From Bugula neritina (Eukaryota > Bryozoa > Gymnolaemata > Cheilostomatida > Bugulidae), in NCBI GenBank assembly GCA_964035545.1, contig CAXIUT010000037.1:1-64000 (forward strand): 64,000 nt of DNA, in the 5' to 3' direction. Positions 24,487 through 35,555 of the stretch are shown piece after piece. A model generated the notes under the pieces. That model was given only the letters and a program-made list of their open reading frames with translations. It did not search any database and was not told the DNA's origin. The first letter of the stretch is position 1. Each line of letters begins with the position of its first letter. The translations under genes and the position numbers were made by a program.

Positions 24487-25539
24487 TCAAATCAATATAC
24501 AGCAAGTGGATGATGAATTTTGATTTTATTATGAGTACTGATTTCCTTGTTCTTCTACAACTCTTATGCTTGTATTTTAATCTATTTTTTTATTGAGTAT
24601 TCTTGGTTAACATCTTTTTTGTAAGTTACTGTTTTGTTTTTGATGTCTTTAATTATGATTATGAATTGAAGAAGATGATTATTATACGATTGGAGCTATC
24701 ACTTTTGAATTATATTTATTTTTGTCTTTTGAAAAATATGGCTAATTAACGATACGGATACTTGTATGTTAATCTGGTCTTAAAATATGAATATTAGGTT
24801 AATTTTATTAATTTTTATAATTATTTAAATTCTTTTTATTTTGAATCTTATAATCATTGTATTTTTTATCTTTTATTATGATTTACTACTTTTTGATATC
24901 AGAATATTTTATTTATTTTTCAGATGGATAATTAATTTTATTTGCTATGTTATCAATTTTTTTATTATTTTGTAAATTGTGATATCCTTGTTATTTAACA
25001 ACACGGATACTTGTATGTTAATCTGGTCTTAAAACTTATATTTTTGGTTAATTTAATTCTTTTCTATTAGAATTATGATTATTTTTTTATTTCTACTTTT
25101 GAATGTGATATTTAGGTTCTTAAAATTTCTTTTATTTTTCTTATTTTTTATGAATATCAAGAGGTTTTAGTTCTTTTCGATTATTATTGAAATATTTTTA
25201 TTTTTAGATAACATCTCTTTTTCTAGATTGAATGATGTTATCATCTTTATGAATTTGATATTTAGGTTCTTCAATTTTTATTTATTTAGGTTATTATTTT
25301 GGAATGAGAGAGGCCATATCTAGCATATCGAGGACATAGTTATTAGTTCTAGCTTTTGATTTGTCATATTATTATCGACAGAAAGGACATTTGTGATTGA
25401 TGCCATCAAGTTGTTAAAGACATTTGGAACATAGAGAATGATGGTTTATACAAATTAGTTTGGGAATATGATTGATTTTATCGTATCTTATGCAACATAT
25501 TTTGCAAGAGAGTTTATCTTTTATTTAACTTAGATTCAT
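24487..25539 (-). CDS. RING-finger protein with CaaX-like C-terminus (copy 1)
   Basis: 350 residues in one frame, ATG 25539 to TGA 24487-24489. Residues 11-54 form a C3HC4 RING: CKIC, then C..HH..C..C, then CPFC, so an E3 ubiquitin-ligase role is likely. The rest is low-complexity Lys/Asn/Gln sequence containing a motif LRPDQHTSIRVV twice and a degenerate third copy. The last residues are CCILI, so the terminal CILI fits a CaaX prenylation box with a neighbouring Cys that could be palmitoylated. It is the first of three tandem paralogues on this strand (25676-26065, 26459-27235) that share the RING and a CaaX-like end. Confidence 0.8.
24754..25034. repeat. 32-bp direct repeat inside the RING gene
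   Basis: An identical 32-bp block occurs at 24754-24785 and 25003-25034, spaced by 249 bp (83 codons), so both encode the same peptide in frame (LRPDQHTSIR). Near-perfect nucleotide identity suggests a recent internal duplication or gene conversion, or strong constraint on the motif. Confidence 0.85.
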
Positions 25540-25675
25540 TAATAATTTTATATAGTTAATAATCATAAATAAATATTGCAAGTTTTTAGATTAATTATTA
25601 TATTTAACAATCAAATATAAAAGTTTTTTTTTGAGATATTTTTTGATAATTTTATTGAATTTAATCAAAAAGCTA

Positions 25676-26065
25676 TCACATTATATCACAGCATCCTTAA
25701 GTTACTTAATTATGTTGCATATATCGATTTATTTTCGACATATTAATAATTTTTTTTCTATTTGCTAGTTGTTTAATCAACTTGATCGAAATTAAACTAT
25801 TTATATTGTTTCTTTTTCATTTTATCTTCATCGACAAAAGGTACTATGTCTAATAGATCAATCAAGTAATTATTATTGGTCACTTTTTATTTATTAACTA
25901 TTTATCTGCAGAAAGGACATTTTAGCTATGTATTTTTATATTGATTTAGACATTCTGAGCAAATGGAATGATGATAGGTACATATTAGTTGAGGAATATT
26001 GTTCTATCATAAGGTAAGTAGCATATTTTGCATGAAGTTTTTTAGTCTAATTGCCTTTGATTCAT
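25676..26065 (-). CDS. Short RING-finger protein with CaaX-like C-terminus (copy 2)
   Basis: ATG 26065; a TGA at 25676-25678 closes the frame after a CCDIM ending. Between these, the RING continues in a shifted frame: CKIC in the first frame, then LICTYHHSICSECL and CPFCR after loss of one base at an AACAATA stretch, with a return to the first frame at an A8 run near 25770. The two shifts cancel and the total length (390 bp) is a multiple of three, so the gene is probably intact at about 129 residues with two assembly indels. Without the second shift, reading ends ten bases earlier, at 25686-25688, without a CaaX. It lacks the long repeat region of copy 1. Confidence 0.6.
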
Positions 26066-26458
26066 TGAAAAATATATTTTATTTGTTCTTATTATTAAAT
26101 TCTAATAGTAAATTGATAAGATAAATGAGAAAATGAGAAAAAGACAAAAATTTAATTAATTTTTAATTTTTAATATAATAATTAAATAATCAGATTAGTT
26201 CAATATTAGATAATTTATTAATCTTTGATTCTTTTTATTGATTGAAATGATTGAAAACTATGTTTTTTAATTCATATTTAATAAAAATAATATATTTATG
26301 AGCTAATTTATTTAATGTACTATGACTAAGATAAATTTATTTTATTGATTTCTCTAAATTTATTTTTGAATATTTAGTATAAAATATATTTATTGACTTT
26401 AAATATATCTTAATCAAATATTTAGTGAAAATAAAATACAATCATAGTAAATATTTTA
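26066..26458. other. AT-rich intergenic region between RING copies 2 and 3
   Basis: About 390 bp, very AT-rich, with runs of TTTATT/AATAAA. No ORF, RNA gene or repeat that I can support. It should contain the promoter of RING copy 2 and the 3' region of copy 3. Confidence 0.5.
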
Positions 26459-27235
26459 TCACATTATGTGACAAGAACAACAACAATCTTGTTTTTTGTC
26501 TTTTATTTTTTTATTTTTTACTTATTCAACCGTCTTTTATACTTTATTGACTTATTTGTATTTATCTCCATTGTTATTTTATTTTAATTATGTTCTTGAA
26601 AATTAAGGATTAATATTCTTATCTCTATCTTTTAATTCTTTAACCTAATTATCGTTCTTATTAATCTAAATTGAATTAATCTTTACAAATTTCTCATTTA
26701 ATTTATTTTTATTTGATTTTTAGTTATTTTCTGGTTAAGAAGATTTTTAATATTTCTTTTATTCCTGTTTTTATCTCTATTAAGGATGTTATTTTTTCTA
26801 AGATTTTGATTATTTATTGTGTATTTACTATTATGATTTAGACTATTAGATAAAAACAGTAGCATTAGATCTATTTATTAGTTTTTATTTCCAATTCGAA
26901 GGATCATTTATTATTCTAGTTAAATTTAAAGGATTATTCTTTTTGTTATTTAATTCTAGATCTTTTTCTTACTTACTTTCAATCTTTTTGCTTGATATTT
27001 TAGTTTAATCCAATAAAGGTATAATTTATAGCAAACTAAGCATATCTTTGTTATCTGTAGTTTTGTTTTTATTAATTTATTATCTACAAAAGGGACATGT
27101 TAGTTGTTAAACTAAACAGACAGAACAAATCGAGTGATGATAAGAGCAAATTAATTTGGGTATATGTGCTACAGAGTCATATTGAATGCAACATATTGGG
27201 CAGGATGTTTTTTATTTTAACTTGCTTCTTTCCAT
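26459..27235 (-). CDS. RING-finger protein with CaaX-like C-terminus (copy 3)
   Basis: 258 residues, uninterrupted from ATG 27235 to TGA 26459-26461. The RING (residues ~12-52) reads CPIC, LICSYHHSICSVCL, CPFCR and is clearly paralogous to copies 1 and 2. A Lys/Gln/Asn-rich region follows. The end is DCCCSCHIM: the terminal CHIM fits CaaX, and the Cys cluster before it is a plausible palmitoylation patch. A RING plus lipid anchor predicts a membrane-tethered E3 ligase. The tail nucleotides resemble those of copy 2 (both end with ATAATGTGATA), supporting common descent of the CaaX ending. Confidence 0.8.
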
Positions 27236-27599
27236 GAAGATTACTATATAATAAGTATTAATTTAAGCGATACTTAAATAATAAATGAATAATAAGAAAA
27301 GAATAATGAATTCTGATATTGTTAAATATAAATTAAAAAAGAAAATCTGTTCTCAGTGATTTTATTCAAAAGATTTTTTATTTTTTAAAAAATAGGTTAT
27401 TGATAATTTCAGGATATAAAAAAGATATCATTTATTTTTATTTCAAAGGGGTAGTTTTGAATAAGTCAAGTATTTTGCTAATTTAGGAGATAAAATAATA
27501 GATATAGTTTTTAAGATAGATTGCCGTTATTTTCCTCATCAGAATTCTTCAATTATATAAATAGTTTATGGTCTTCCATCAACTGCCCATAATTATTAA
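27236..27599. other. Divergent promoter region
   Basis: About 360 bp, AT-rich, between RING copy 3 (minus) and the ZZ-finger gene (plus). No coding potential or structured RNA seen. Confidence 0.5.
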
Positions 27600-28655
27600 A
27601 TGTCAGAACTCGACCTCAAATAACCTATCTTTGACGATGATCTCGTTATAAGTGAAAAAGTATCCCTTCAACCCAGTCGTCAGTCCTTTGGATTTGACTC
27701 TAATTCCTCTATCAAAAAATAATCAAACCAAACAAACCCTATTCGTGCTAGTAATTTTCGTTTTAGTGAAAACAACTTCACCAAAGATTCATCTCCAGTA
27801 AAAGTCAATACATCTATCCTTCGGTCTCTTGATAAACCTAATAATCTGAGTCTTTAAACGAGGGCTAATGAAGAAACTAAAAATAGCTCTTCTTTTCTGG
27901 AAGAAATTAATGAATCAGAAATGTTTTAATGTCAACACAAACTATTTATGAATTAAACATGCAAGATATGTAATGGTATTGGGTATGTTAAGGGAGGTAG
28001 CAATTTGATTAAATTCTTTGAATTTGTAATCGGATTTAAATTCAGAAAGAATTAATCTTATAAAGATAAAAAACTCACTAATAAAACATACAATCAAGTT
28101 AATAACTTTTGTAAAGATTTCTATAGTAATGTTGATAAAGAGTCCAACATTCGAGGGACTACTGTTAATTGTACTTATAAAATGGCAGGTAGGCACAGTT
28201 AGACTCCTATGGGCATTGCTTCATCTGCAAATATAACCTCTAAGCATTCTAAAGTGAGATTGAGTTAGTTGGATCGATACGAATATAAGAGTAGTAAAAT
28301 GAGTTGTAAGAAAGATCTGTTAGAAGAAGCTAATAGTCTAATAACGGTTCATGAAGATTATAATTGTGACTTATGTAAAGTATTTCCTATTATTGGTCCT
28401 CGCTATCACTGTAATGAATGTCATGATTATGATCTTTGTGAGGAATGTCATCGAGAGTATTCTCATGTGCATTTGATGACAAGAGTTGATAAGTGTGGAA
28501 AGGGAAAGCAGCTGTAAAATATTTTAATTTGCTTGTCTAAGCCTATTAATCAGGAGAAGAGTAGTTCTGGAGGAGGAAGAATATCACTAAGACCTCCACC
28601 TAATATCATGATGGATAATCAAGAACACAAAACAACTAAAAGCGCCATTCGGTGA
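27600..28655 (+). CDS. ZZ-type zinc-finger protein
   Basis: 351 residues in one frame, ATG 27600 to TGA 28653-28655. The ZZ finger lies near residues 257-296: CDLC, CNEC, CEEC and a terminal His pair (EYSHVHLM), with the typical YHCNECHDYDLC core. A second Cys-rich cluster sits near residues 107-120 (CQH...CKIC) and may bind another metal ion. The N-terminal ~100 residues are Ser/Asn-rich and probably disordered. ZZ domains bind N-degrons, histone tails or SUMO; which applies here is unknown. No orthologue identified. Confidence 0.75.
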
Positions 28656-28850
28656 TTTTATATTAAGTTTTTTAACTTCTTTTTTTGATTAGTATTAAGC
28701 AAAGATAATCAAATTTCTAACAAATTAGACTTAATTCTGAAGTTAAAAAGGCCCTATAAGATGTCGTTTTAAATATAATAAAGTTTAATATATTGATTCT
28801 ATACTTGACTGATTTATCTAAATTATATAATTTGCCTTCTAACTTCTACT

Positions 28851-29254
28851 ATGTTTGACTCCAGCAAAGAAGTCAATGTTTTTGTCTTCATCAAATACAA
28901 TGGTACTCAGATCATCGAATAATCTTCTAACTTCTATAAAAGCCTTCTTAGTAATATTTTGTTTACTTAGATTTTGTTAACAAATTCGGCTCAATATATT
29001 GTTCAAATACAGGAAAAAGTAAGGTTTCTTTCCAGAAGAGAGAACTTTTTGACTATTACGATAATTAGTTCAAAGAAATCAAGTATATTAAAAAGGTTTT
29101 CATCACTCCTGACGACAGAATACTGGGAGATTTCAATGATCCAAACATTGAAATACTGTAAAAAAAACAAATATTTGATAAATTGAATAAAATCTTTGAA
29201 CAGCTAGCTAAAGTAACCGAAACTATGCTTGAAAAAAGAGTTCAAATAGAATGA
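28851..29254 (+). CDS. Small hypothetical protein
   Basis: With a 20-nt intron at 28951-28970 removed, the frame runs from ATG 28851 to TGA 29252-29254 and gives 127 residues. Without splicing the product is shorter and far less protein-like. The sequence has an alternating hydrophobic N-terminus (VNVFVFIKYNG) and a charged helical C-terminus. No family recognised. Confidence 0.6.
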
Positions 29255-29299
29255 TAGGTTTAAACTTATTTATAGTTAAATTATTAAATATGATTTCAA

Positions 29300-30169
29300 T
29301 CAAGGTGATATTTCTATATTCTTTTATTTGACTGGAGAGTAGAGAGCCTGATCATTGATCTATGTTTTTAATTTACCCATCATATCAAAAAACTTCTACA
29401 TTTTTTATTTAATTTTAGGAAGAACAGATTCAGATGAAGATCCTGTCCTCAATATCTACCTGTATTTGCCTGTATCAACAGGATTGCTTTGAGGGAGTTA
29501 ATTTTTCTATGTATTTGTATTTATATGAAAAGAACTACCAAAATGAGGAGTTTCAATAGGCATATGATTATTTTGTTCATTAGTTGATTCTTTTGGTTTT
29601 TTAACAAGATTCATGCTATGAGGATCAAATTTCGATACTATTTTCATCACTTCGCTAATAGTTGTTCTGATATCGTCTTAGAGTTTATTTAATTAAGCTA
29701 TTACTTTTTATTTAAACCTGAGATATTCTGTCTTTATATCATGCATGAAATCCATTCCATATTTATTATTATCATTATTTTTATGAAGTTTTAAAGGACT
29801 CATATTTAGACTTTCCATTGATATTTCACTGGTATTTCTTAGAATCTTTTTATTGAGATGTTTGTCATTCATAATGGCATTGGAACTAGATCTAGGACTC
29901 TGAAGAGCAGGTCTCATTGTTATTTTTTACTTGCTTATTGATTTTTATTTTTAAGATCCTTTCTGAAATTAATCTTGTTAAGAATTCATAGTTTTGCATT
30001 TGACTAAGATTCTTGATCCTCCAAGATTATTTTAAACATATTTAGCTGGCGAAAACTTTTGTGGCAGATCTTTATAGTCTGCCATGATTCTAGAATCACC
30101 ACTTGATTTGATTATGGATTGTTTCCATCCACGAGTTCCTCCTTGACTTGATAATCGACTGCTTTCCAT
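29300..30169 (-). CDS. Hypothetical Ser/Lys-rich protein
   Basis: 289 residues in one frame from ATG 30169 to TGA 29300-29302. The N-terminal half is Ser, Gln and Lys rich with repeated short SS/SP motifs (ALQSPRSSSN), probably disordered and phosphorylated. Residues ~145-185 are helical (LNKLQDDIRTTISEVMKIV), a likely short coiled coil. Its 3' end faces the preceding plus-strand gene with 45 bp between stops. No family recognised. Confidence 0.6.
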
Positions 30170-30300
30170 CATAAAATATCTAACCAAATAATAACATATC
30201 TAATATCATCTTTTAAATATTCTATTGATAAATTCGATATTATTGAATAAATATAGTAGATAATTAATATTTATTATTTAAATCAAAAAAAGAATAAGAG

Positions 30301-31335
30301 ATGAAGTTAGTTTCTTCAATATTTAAATAAGATCCTATTCACAAATAGTTAAAAAAGATTGGACTTTTGACTGACAGTCTTCAGGTTGAATCGATACAGC
30401 CTTCTTTGAAGTTATTTGAATCGAAGATTAAATAGAAATAGTAGTAATAGCATTTTTTAAAAGTTATCATGAAACAGCTTTAATAAAAAAATAGCAATTG
30501 TCGTAAAATAAAACTTATGATCGCTTTGATAGAAATATCTAAAATATCAAAATACGATATATGTGATATTATCCTCAATAAAAAGTTAAAACTTTTTTCA
30601 AAAGCATCAAAACACAAACATAATTAACTTTAGCCCAAACCTTAAAAATTGTAAGATTTTATTCTAGAAGAACTTCTTATCCCTGAATATAATTACTTAA
30701 TGAAATTGGCTACGAATGAAGAATTGTATAATACTTGTAAACAAGGTCAGGTTCCTTATGATTAGATATTCAGAAGAGGAACTAAAATTAGATTTATTTG
30801 GATTTTCAAACTTTACAACATTATCAACATATTGATACCTATCATCAAGTCATTGATTAAGGCATTGAAGTATAATCCAGATTATAAATTCTTTACTTAA
30901 AATATCTTTTATCTAGGTAATGACCTTATATGCATGAATAACTTTGTTATAAAAGCACTTTAATAAGCTTCAACGGATAATTTTATGTTGATGCCTTACT
31001 TTGATATGCTTCAGTTCTATGAGTCTCTTAAGTAACAAATACAAGTCGGTAAAAATGTAGCAGAAGTTTATCTATAGGCTCTGGCAGTTACAAAGGGACT
31101 TCAATAACCAACTAGATTGTCTTTGAAGCCAGAATAGATTGATTAGATAGAGATTCAGGCTTTGAGAGTTAAATTAATAAGTAATTCTTTGAAGAATCCA
31201 AAGAAAGATCATAAGATACTTGAAACATAATATAATTAGAAAATATAACAAAAAGAAAGGAGGACTTTGATGACTGAGCCTAATATGGAAAATTAAAAGC
31301 TGTAATTTAAGTCTAAATGGAAACATCTGGATTGA
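30301..31335 (+). CDS. Hypothetical protein, 344 aa
   Basis: An uninterrupted frame from ATG 30301 to TGA 31333-31335. Predominantly helical, rich in Lys, Leu, Gln and Ile, with one strongly hydrophobic stretch near residues 178-200 (IRFIWIFKLYNIINILIPII) that could be a membrane or amphipathic helix. No motif or family recognised. Divergently oriented to the gene at 29300-30169 with 131 bp between the two starts. The 285 bp downstream, to 31620, hold no gene that I can see. Confidence 0.6.
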
Positions 31336-31620
31336 TAATGTTTATTTTATTTAATAAAAATCATGATTTATCTAAATATTTATCTAAATATTATTTTTTA
31401 AGCATATCTTCCAATCTTATTTCAGTCAGATTTATCCTTCTAGATTTAAGATTTAAAATATCTTCTCTTCGTTTCCTTGCTTATTTTTAATTTTATGAAA
31501 AATGTTATTCTTAACCAAGAACAACGAATTAATTCTATTCTCTATTATCAGGTAATATTTATGATTAATGTTATTACTCAACATTGATATCTTTTTGTAA
31601 TTTATTTCTTCTTTTTTAGT

Positions 31621-33849
31621 TCATTTATCTTTTTTCTTTTCTTTTCTTTTATATATATATAAATGCATCCCTTTCTTTAGGTTCATATTATTAAATTTCA
31701 TTATCTGATTGGTTTTTTCTACAAATATTTTTTAATTCTTAAATATTTTATGTTTTGAAGGTTGATAGCTTAGTGGAAATTTAAGATATTTAAGATTTGA
31801 AGAACTAACAAAAATTTAAGATTGTGTTCTTGTTATAGCAGTATATATCAGTCTTAACTATTCACATTATTTTCTTATTCTTTATTATTTAGAATATTGT
31901 TTTCTAATTTTATCTTATTCATTAAATGGTAAAGTGAATCTGGTCCATTAGCTTAAATCAAAATCAAGTTGCTAGTATTGAAAACTTAACCCACACAGAA
32001 AAACTTTCTAATATTGAAGTCCTTTTGAGTTATGTATTGTTTGAATTATAATTCCCTTCTATTTCTTTATTTCCTAGTCTAATTTCTTTTGTTTATTTTA
32101 TTAACTGTCCATTTAATTGCTATGAATATAACTATTTTTCTTTTCTTAATTTATTAATTTTTGAGTAATTGCATTGATTTTATTTATTTTTCTCTGTTCT
32201 CTATCAACTACTTTTTATTCTTACTAGAGAGCATCAATAAATGGAGAAACTGAAAAATATTTCAAATTTATTTTTTGCCAACGACAAGAATTAGAAAAGA
32301 CACTAAACATTTTTTAAACTGTCTCTCTAACTGAATCAGAATGAGATTAATGAAGTATTTATTCTATTTTTTTAAAGTCAATAGTAAATTATTTCCATTT
32401 TTATTCATTTATTGGCCTTTAGTTTTATTAAATTTAATCAATAGTTCTTAAGACTATTTTTTTATTTGATAGAAGATTATAAGTAAACTATCGAATATGT
32501 CTTTTATTGGCAATATCTCTAAGATTTAGAAGCAATGGTTTATCAGTTTATGTGTTAAAATGTTTATTTTTACATTTGATTTTGAAATATTTAAACCATG
32601 CTAGAAAATACAAAGCTTATGTTGATAATAAAGCTTTTTGATTCTAAAAGTAATAAGGAATTTACTCACATCCTTCTTCTTTGACTTTTCTTTAAAACTA
32701 ATATTTCAAATTTTAATAAAAACTACAATATTTTGTTTATCTTATTAAAATAGTGATATCTTCTGGTTTAATTTTCTATTTGAATACATATTTATAAATT
32801 TTATCAACTACCCAATAAACTTAACTTTCTTGATGACGAAACTATTTTACAATTACTGGATATTCTTTTTTATCAAGATTTGGTCCAGGTTTATAATCTT
32901 TGTAGAAATCTTTTCTAGATTATTTGTAGTAAGGATTAGAGATAATCAACTATTGAGCCACATCAAGCACTGATTTACTAAATCTATCTGTTTTTTTAAG
33001 ATAAGAATATTAGTATTAATGGGATATCTGTTGATAAATGATTTAATAGTTTAATACCTGACTCCTCTCCATTCATAGATGTTTTGATCAAAATCTCCTA
33101 CCAAAATTAACTTAATTTTTTTATTTATTTTCATTAATTCTTCAAGAAATTTTATTTGAGCAGGATTCGTATCTTGAAACTCATCAACAATTATCAACTC
33201 TAAAATTTATAAGTCTAAATATGAAGGTATATATTTGTTTTTTATCTATTTTGTTGCTTTTATGATTGAATAATCATATGTAGTACAATATTTATAATTA
33301 TATTGAGTTTCTAGCCATTTAAAATAATTTTAGATGACCTAGTAAATAACAGTTCCTGTAAGTTTATATTTATTTTATAATCTTTTTTTTATTTAATCTT
33401 ATTATAACCCTTCAGCTAACATTTCATGACAGATTGTGTAAACTTGTCGAATAAACTTAGTTCTCTTAATACTATATTTACCCTCATGTCTATCAATAAG
33501 AGATTCAATTTGTTTTAATTAAGTATCTTCCTCAATTACTGAAAACCTCCCAATTATTGAAAAAGCTAGTGAATGGTAACTTCTGGTTTTTTTTTCAATA
33601 AATTATTTTTTTGCATCTGAACAATCAACTTCATATATTTTTTTTATCAAATCGAACTTAGTTCTCCTATTATAGGTTAAAACTAATATATTTCTGAAAA
33701 TAGGAATATCTTGATGGAAAAAAACCTTCTTTAAAAGATTCATTATGAATCTAGTTTTTCCTGTCCCTGGAGCACCTGTTACACAATTTATTTTTGGGGG
33801 ATTAAACTTCTATTTATCTAAGTATTTATCTATTATATCTTCTCCCTCA
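31621..33849 (-). CDS. UvrD/Rep-like SF1 DNA helicase, 5' end lost at telomeric array
   Basis: About 740 codons of a superfamily-1A helicase. Motifs in order: Walker A GAPGTGKT (33760-33783), VDEFQDTNPAQ (motif II), LVGDFDQNIYEWRG (motif III), TIHNSKGLQYQKVFLCGL (motif V region, near 32030) and LIYTAITRTQ (motif VI, near 31830). It ends at TGA 31621-31623. One base seems missing at the T7 run 32991-32997, exactly before the NYRS-like motif; the domain continues past it. Walker A lies only ~22 residues from the array, so the N-terminal Q-motif is missing. Upstream the frame enters G4T2 repeats (Gly-Leu codons) and then a TGA, with no ATG. This looks like a gene cut at its 5' end. Confidence 0.85.
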
Positions 33850-33905
33850 CCCAACCCAACCCCAACCCCAACCCCAACCCCAACCCCAACCCCAACCCCA
33901 ACCCC
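33850..33905. repeat. Internal C4A2 telomeric array (56 bp)
   Basis: CCCCAA repeats in left-telomere orientation; the first two units are CCCAA. The array replaces the 5' end of the helicase gene on its left. On the right, AT-rich DNA begins at once, and the next gene ends 75 bp away. Confidence 0.95.
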
Positions 33906-33979
33906 TATAAATATCAATCTAATATTTAGACATTAACACAGATACTTGATATATTCAATTTAAAGTAATAAAAATACAA

Positions 33980-34888
33980 TCATTTTTTACTAGAACCTTT
34001 AGATCTTAATCCTCTTTAAATTACTTCTTTCATTCCATCTGTGTAACCACTTTTTACAACGGTTTTATTTGATTGAAGTTTTTATTAAGTTTTCTTTTAT
34101 GATTCTTGTTTATATTTAAACATTATCTCTTCATATTTCTCATTTTGACGAGTCATGTAACTTTTCATCTTCTCCTTTATGAGTAATTACGTATGATTCA
34201 TCAAATTATTTACATATTTTTATTCTTAAACTTTTAAATTTTTTAATAAGTTGTTTATGATCTCATCATCTGAGGAAAGTATCGATAAATCCCCCAAATC
34301 ATTCATTATTTTCTATTTTTTTGGAATTTATAGCTCTATTATACTTTGTTATGTCTTTATTTTTCGATTTTTATCAATATTTTTATCAATTTTAGTATCA
34401 TTCTTTCTTGATAGTTTCATTGATTTATCATTAATAGTTGAATTTTTTATTGAACTTTTTTGTAAATCTTTTCTTTTTTGAGTATTATTTTATTGTTTGA
34501 TTAAAAGATCTAATACTTTAGATAAATTTTATGTAGTATTTTGATATTAAGCCTAAAAATCAACAGGTTCACTATGTTTAGCACTAAAGGTTTTTTATAT
34601 TTTCGACTTATTTTGTTAGATTTTTGAATTACTATCAAATAAAATGCTAATTTTACTTTTCCCCATGAAGCCTTTGTCACTTGGTTCTTTTTTTTTAGGA
34701 GAAAGAACAGATATATTATGTATTGGATCTTATCCAAGAGTTTACATATTTTTCAAATTACTTTAGTAAGTATTCATATCATTAACTGTTTTTTCATAAT
34801 ACTCTTCTAAAGCTTTTTTTCTTTTATATTCTGCCTCTAAATAGTTATTCAAAGTTTCTACTCTGTTCGAATATTATTTTTTATGCAT
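33980..34888 (-). CDS. Hypothetical coiled-coil protein
   Basis: 302 residues from ATG 34888 to TGA 33980-33982. Lys, Asn, Gln and Ser rich with helical segments at both ends (VETLNNYLEAEYKRKKALEE; MTRQNEKYEEIMFKYKQESQ) and a disordered Ser/Lys middle. The frame stays open upstream to 35122, but that region overlaps the divergent signal-peptide gene, so the internal ATG at 34888 was preferred; a start near 34945 is possible. No family recognised. Confidence 0.6.
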
Positions 34889-35075
34889 AATAAATAATAA
34901 AAATAGATCTATTTGAAAGAAATAATCTTCTTTCTGAAGTAATTCCATTTTGATTTCTGAAAATGGAAAATATTTAAGAATTTGATAATTATTAAAATCA
35001 AATACTATTGTTGAAATATTAAAGAGTACTATAAAAGCAAAATGATTCCATCTATGGAATATACAATATTTTTCT

Positions 35076-35519
35076 ATGATGAACTCTCTTTTGGTTATCT
35101 GCTTGATACTTTGCTTAAGCATGTCTGAAGTTATCCCAAATAACTTAATTATGGGTAGTCATAATGCATTGTTCTACTCTAAAAAGAATGACATCACAGG
35201 CAATCATAACTTTCTTGGAAAATCAAACTTCAATAGTATATTTGGTCTTCAAAACCAACTTTAAAGTTCAAACTATAATACAGTTCTAGGCATGGGAAAT
35301 AAGCTTAAAAGTTCAAACAAAAACATGATCGGTGGTATTGGAAATGCCCTGGCTAATTCAAACTTCAATTCTATTATTGGGACTGGAAATCAACTTCTTA
35401 ACTCAAATGAAAACCAGATAACAGGTAAGTATAATATCTTAAGCGGAGGAGGAAAAAATTCTATCATTGACTCAAATGGAAACTTTGTATCAGGAAGAGG
35501 GAACCTTATCTTTAACTGA
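35076..35519 (+). CDS. Secreted repeat protein, possible beta-solenoid
   Basis: 147 residues in one frame from ATG 35076 to TGA 35517-35519. Residues 1-20 form a classical signal peptide (MMNSLLVICLILCLSMSEV). The remainder is built from about seven imperfect ~15-residue repeats with the pattern N-x-I/L-x-G-x-G/H-N-x-L-x-x-S-N (e.g. NSIIGTGNQLLNSNENQITG). Regular Asn/Gly turns with alternating hydrophobics are typical of parallel beta-helix proteins such as adhesins or antifreeze-like folds. No Cys apart from the signal peptide. Probably secreted or stored in an extrusome; no known family assigned. Confidence 0.75.
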
Positions 35520-35555
35520 TTCTTCATTAAAACTTATTATTATGATGAATTACTA

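Noticed and set aside
25676-26065. RING copy 2 as a pseudogene
   Set aside because: The two frame changes are at homopolymer-like sites, cancel out, and restore a CaaX ending; assembly error is simpler.
31500-32640. Apparent plus-strand leucine-rich-repeat gene with long introns
   Set aside because: Short LRR-like plus-strand stretches are antisense of the UvrD-like helicase, whose motifs V and VI read clearly on the minus strand through the same bases.
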